Shown in pieces: positions 59,100 to 64,000 of a DNA stretch of 64,000 nt. The first letter of the stretch is position 1; the number at the start of each line of letters is the position of its first letter. Below the pieces are notes generated by a model, which had not been told where the DNA came from, made no database searches, and saw nothing but the letters and a program-made list of their open reading frames with translations. The position numbers and the translations under genes were made by a program. The DNA lies in the NCBI GenBank assembly GCA_947095535.1, contig OX352772.1, positions 100,163,956 through 100,227,955 of the forward strand. Reading direction: 5' to 3'. The stretch is from Poecilobothrus nobilitatus (taxonomy: Eukaryota; Arthropoda; Insecta; Diptera; Dolichopodidae).

Positions 59100-60605
59100 T
59101 ACTTATAGCCCGTTTATAAAACTAGGATTCAGGTATCTTTTAAACATTGAAATTGTATCATCTGGATTGTAACTAGCTTTTATTATTATATGTCTGTGAA
59201 ACGTTAGAAATAGTATTGTGAATTTATAGCTATTTTCTTGTCCTATTAAAAGTTTTATTTGGTTTTTAAATACGTTTATTGGAGTTTCTTCGGCGGGAAT
59301 AAGACATAGAATTGTCATAGAATGGTCATAGAATTAATTTTTTCTGATTGTGATAACCTAGAAAGGGTATCTGCCATTTGATTTGTTTTACCGCGTTTAT
59401 AATGTATTTCGTAATTATATTCCTCCAATATGGCCTTCCACCTTTTCATTTTGTTATTGTTGTTTTAATTGCTTAAGGCATTAGTGAGGGGTTGATGGTC
59501 AGTATCGATTTTTACTGGTTCAGATCCATATAAATAATTTCTTTAGGAATTTAATGCCCATATTATGGGGAGCATCTTTTTTTCGTTTGCCGCGAAATTT
59601 TCTTCGCTAGTGGTTAGGGTCAAGAAATGAAGGTAATTGGTCGATCGTCTTGACTTAATACTGCGCCTATGGCCAAGTTTGATGCGTCGGATGTTAATTG
59701 AATTGATGAAAATCTTTTGTAAAATCAGGGTATGTTAGGATCATTTCTCTGGAAGCTATTGATTCTATTGCTTTTTCGTTGAGTTCTATGAGTTTTTATT
59801 TGAATCTTTTTTGGACAATCGTCCTCCTTCACCCCTTAAGAGGGTTGAAAGAGGGTTCGCGAGTTTTGCATAATCTCTTACAAATCGGCGATAATATCCA
59901 GAAAGACCTAGAAATGGACGTACTGTAGGTACGTAGCGTACTGAACCTGATGAACGTACAAGTACTGAACGCATTTGCTTTAAGGTTTTTGGTTGTGTGA
60001 AGTTCAGTGTTGTTTCTACTTTAACGAGATTATTTGTGACTTCTTTTTCTGAAACAAGAAATCCTAACGCTCTACTTCTTTTTTGAAAAATTCTCATTTA
60101 TCTAGCTGGACCTTCATGTTAGCGTCATGAAGAGTTCTGAAAATTTTTTCGATGTTTTTGTTCTGAGGGTTTTCGTCTTTACTAAAGATGATAACATCAC
60201 CTATGTATACGAGACATATTCTTTCGATATATTCTCAAAGCATATCATCAAGAGTTCGTTGGAATATAGACGGTGCGTTTTTGAGACTGAATGGTAATCG
60301 CGTAATCTCATATTTTCTGTTGTTTATAGAGAAAGTGGTTTTTGCAATGTCAGATTCTTTTAATTTGATCTGGGGAAACCATTTGTTTTTTCCTAGCTGA
60401 GATAGTACCTTATTGATATCAGGCATAAGATATCGGTCTGCTATTATTAGTAATCGTGTTTAGTTTTCTGTAATTGATCACAAGTCTGTATTTTTTTTCA
60501 CCGCTTGCGTCGATTTTTTTTGGTACAATCCTTATTCCTGAGTTGTACGGGGAACGTGATGGTCGAATTATGCAGTCTTCAAGCAATCTATTTGTTGCTA
60601 TCTAT
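59100..60605 (-). pseudogene. Ty3/gypsy pol remnant 2 (RT, RNase H, linker)
   Basis: Minus-strand pol of a second gypsy-type element. RT is at 60235-60426 (INKVLSQLGKNKWF, LKESDIAKTTFSINN, LPFSLKNAPSIFQRTLDDML); the catalytic YxDD region is unreadable. The RT connection follows (59786-60097) with a 51-base insertion before PFLGLSGYYRRF, then RNase H in broken frames to about 59350. The linker before integrase is 59103-59318 (ETPINVFKNQIKLL, SFINGL). It is distinct in sequence from remnant 1. Both its ends are cut, the upstream end exactly at the duplication junction at about 60605. Confidence 0.75.
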
Positions 60606-60800
60606 AAATGTTGCCTCTGTTATCAAGAACAGATCCAGTTTCTAGAAATTTATCAACCATCAGCTTGATGGCACGATTTGTTGGAGCATTTTCTCTACCA
60701 AATTTTGTTCGAAATTTCCTAATTACGTCTTGAAAACTTTTACCATTTTCAAAAATGTTGTAATAACAAAAACACGTTGTTCCTTCGTGTAACGTTCCAT
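60606..60800 (-). pseudogene. Mariner-like transposase, N-terminal piece only
   Basis: Duplicate of 55238-55432 (ATG at 60800), truncated at the duplication junction, so it lacks the whole catalytic domain. The adjacent terminal repeat is retained at 60884-60905. Confidence 0.8.
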
Positions 60801-61834
60801 ATTAACTAACCGGAATGTATTTAGAATATACTTAAAGAAACCTCGTATAAAAATTCCAGGTAGAAAAAAATGGCGGCAAAATCAAAATGATACCTCAATT
60901 TTGAAAATATAATAAGAATTTAAGGAACACATCAATCGCATATTTTGCTGAGTCATTGTTTGTTTTAAAACAAAAATAAAAACTGCAAACTGGTTAGAAT
61001 TTTAATATTTTCTAGAATCGTTAATAATACAAAGTTGAATGATTCATGTTGGTAATAATAACAAAGTTGAATGAATTCGAAAGTAGTACAGAGTTAATGA
61101 TGAATAAACAAAATAAGCATAATTTGGAGTTAATTTAAATAGTAGTGTTGGAGATTGGTGCAAAATCTGTAACTTATATAAGCTTCTTGGATTTAATTGT
61201 AGAAATAGCAATAAGCTGATATATCTGACAAAACTCAGACATCTAACAATGGGATGCGAACAATTTCAAGAACTACGTTGTTTTCAGTAACCCGCTGTCT
61301 TAACTTGCATTAAAGAATATAAATGTCAAAAGTTGGTTTTGATCTTCCGCTATTTTTATGTTACTTGGAATATGTTCTCGTAACACTTTAAATTTTGATT
61401 TTAATTTTTCAGCAGTTTTGATTGGTTTTAAGTTTAACAGCGTATTGCTTCGTTCGTGACGTGTGTCAGTTAATACTGAAAGTATTGATTATTGAATGTG
61501 CCGCATAATACTTAGATCCAGTATTAGTAAACCAGTTAAATTGAACATCTAGAATGTCCTATGTGTTTGCTATGTTCGATTTATAAAATATAATGTTGCC
61601 TTTTCATATTGCTGATGCCAGTACAGTTGCTCAGGTTTAATTATATTAAGAGTTGAAACAGATATGAAAGTTTGTTTTGAAACAATATTTCTATATCCCT
61701 TATTTATTTCCAAATTGAGTGTTACCATAGAAATCTGATTGGGTTGTTGCTAGTGCCATTGTAAAGAGAAAACTAAAAATACTTGCTTATATGCTCTGTT
61801 TATATGTCAATTTGTAAGCAGACGATTTTATTTT

Positions 61835-62640
61835 TTATTTGTTGGAATGCGTGTGTTTTTTTGGTAGACGATGTTTTTTATTTTTATTAAGAAACATCGT
61901 TGGGTTACTATTATTATTAGTATTACTAAACGTGTCTGGAGTTCTATTGTTGACCATTGTCACTTCATCATAGTTATAACTATCATCGTTGTCTATGAAT
62001 GGCAACAGCGATAACTTGGTTACAGGTTGTTTCAAGATTTAAATTTTTGTTTTTAGAGTACAACTCTAACAAGCAACTGATAACGGTATCATCGCAACTT
62101 GTGTGAATAATTCTTCCAAGTGCCCATCCCGTCGGTGCTAAATTATCCTCCTTTATTAGCACTATGTTACCAACCTTTCAATTTGGTTGCTGTTGAGGAC
62201 ATTTAGGTCTTTGCTGTAATCTGTAATTGTAAAATAAAATTGCTGTAAAACAGGTATTCCTTAGATCATCTTTTACAAAACTTCTGATGTAAATGATTCA
62301 ACAATTACCATCTAATTGGTAAATTAGGGTTTTCATTTACCACATTTTCTTCAGTAAATCAGTTGGATTACTTGGTGAGTTAACATGATACCAATTTTCA
62401 CGACAAATTATTTCTTAAACCTCCATTGCTCGATTTACAACAAATGTTTTCCAACGGTGTGCAGCAGCTTGCAACTATCATACAATAGTTACAATATCCT
62501 TATTATTATTATTAATACTATATACAATAGTTGAATCTGTTCAGTCAAAATTTTCGATTCCTTGTCTGTTTCATGCATTCTTGACTTCCTTCATAAGTCT
62601 TGCTAATAATAAATCCGCTTAATACTAAACGTGGTAATGA
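61835..62640 (-). pseudogene. BEL/Pao pol remnant 2 (duplicate)
   Basis: Second copy of 56458-57270 in the tandem duplicate, with the same internal losses. One extra T in the T-run at about 61857 changes the C-terminal reading of the Asn-rich tail. Confidence 0.75.
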
Positions 62641-64000
62641 CAGTTTTTTTTATATTTATTTACTTATTATTAATTTCAGACAATTTACATAAAAAATTGT
62701 GTATAAGAAATTAAATTCTAAAACTAAATCTAAACTAATACTTAAAACTAAAAGTTTATATCTTATCTTTTGTTATAATCGCTAATGAAGATTTGATTTT
62801 CTTGTTTGTTATTTTATACACATATTTACATTTTTCGAAGTATATAAACTGGTTTATATCGAGTTCATTTGTGGTTATACACAATTCCCTTTAATTCAAT
62901 CTAGGGTTCAATTTGTATAATGTTTACGAAATGTTAACGAATTTTTCATGATCATACCCATTTAATTGACATTGAATTTGTACTGTTACTTCAATTCCAT
63001 ACATTGTAACGAATTCTTGACAAGATGTACCCGTTGAAAATTCATTAAGCAGCATTGACACCAACTGCTCTTTTGATTGGCAATATGATCGATATGATGC
63101 TTTTCTTTAATTGTTTAATATGTTTATCCAATGGATATAACAAAAAACGTAAAAGCACGTGTTGATAAGTAAATCAAAGTAGGATTCATTCAAATTTGTA
63201 CATTTTTATTTGTATTGTAAAAATATTTGTTTGAATATAATTTAAACAAAAAAAATTCTACATGTAAGAGTAGACATTATTTACATATACATATTAAGTA
63301 TATACAGTTCTATACATTCGATTTCTTTTATGATCATTACATTTTTCAGAATCTTAAAAAATTCATAAAAAATTCCTAACATAAACTTGTTATTACTTGT
63401 ATATTGTAATTTTTTAATACCAGCAACTATACTATTATAGAATCATTCAACTTTTACATTTTATTCTTTTTATATCAATTCCTTGCTTTGACTAGATAAC
63501 TAGCGATTTGTATACTCGTATATTAGTTTAACAATAACAAAAACAAGCCTTAATTTTTTCCAGTTCCATATTTTTTATTTTCTGTTTGTTTTCTTTTTAT
63601 TCATATTTTTTGAACATTTTTAATTAAAAATTAAAAAACAATAAAAATATCTTACACGACATGCAGTCAGTTAATTAATAATTTTCGTTTTCCCTTTTCT
63701 TCTATTAATTCTTAAAGTAGAAAAATACAAATATGTATCTATTCAGAAGAGACCACATTTTTATGTAAGCATGCCGTTAAGAAAGAACAAGTTGAATGTT
63801 AAAGATGCTCCGTAGATTTAAAAATAAAAAACATGTTTATGTTTTTTATTTTCATATAAAAAATATTTGGTAATACATTTACATTTGCGTATAAAACAAA
63901 AAAAAAACAAAAAAAAAAGTTTAATTTCTTTTTCGTTTATAACTAGAATATGTTAAAAAAAGTCTTACTTTTTTTTTTTACTGTACACATTATTAAAGGA

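Larger units (their letters stand above)
60606..64000. repeat. Second copy of a 5.37-kb tandem duplication
   Basis: From 60606 to the window end the sequence repeats about 55238-58632 with an offset of 5368-5371. I counted about ten differences by eye, mainly T/C changes and one- or two-base indels. The copies share ataaatgttgcc at the junction. It carries copies of the mariner 5' part, the unassigned region, the BEL/Pao remnant and the spacer. Confidence 0.9.

Overview
The window looks like repeat-packed heterochromatic DNA of an insect, most likely a brachyceran fly. It is very AT-rich by eye and eukaryotic in every feature. I see no intact cellular gene, tRNA, rRNA or CRISPR array. Almost everything recognisable is a broken transposable element (TE). 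The fly assignment is inference: it rests on DINE-1/mini-me-like elements (11-bp subterminal inverted repeats, a 3' stem-loop, a (GTCC)n tract) together with I-clade, Jockey/CR1-group, Ty3/gypsy and BEL/Pao remnants.

Layout. 1-11.8 kb: a composite of Polinton/Maverick-like pieces (adenain-like protease, a small unknown ORF, a small acidic ORF on the other strand, a DDE integrase with chromodomain-like tail, a convergent unknown ORF) joined to 5'-truncated LINE ORF1 copies and minus-strand copies of a DDE-like transposase. 11.8-14.8 kb: a 200-N gap and a minus-strand I-clade LINE lying inside a LINE ORF1 poly-AAT tract. 14.8-21 kb: transposase copy, DINE-A, DINE-B with a 147-bp tandem array, then LINE-B ORF1. 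21-39 kb: essentially the same order again (a macro-repeat of about 17 kb), with a local 2.77-kb tandem duplication and one extra DINE-A insertion. 38-45.1 kb: two Jockey/CR1-group LINEs head to tail, with ORF1, endonuclease and reverse transcriptase. 45.1-54.3 kb: DINE-A copies around a minus-strand gypsy element, then an LTR-element leader with a tRNA-Lys-type primer binding site. 54.3-55.5 kb: a mariner-like element with perfect 22-bp terminal repeats. 55.5-64 kb: BEL/Pao and gypsy remnants, all minus strand, with a tandem duplication of about 5.37 kb that runs off the window.

How it fits together: no gene set works as an operon. The informative content is structural and historical. Duplicated blocks supply an empty site that fixes the ends of DINE-A to within a few bases. 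Parallel copies of the Polinton-like genes carry different lesions, so they show which ORFs were once coding. All LTR-retroelement fragments lie on one strand, which would suit an antisense-TE locus such as a piRNA cluster; that is a hypothesis only. All work is by eye. Identities and family names are judgement calls without database searches.
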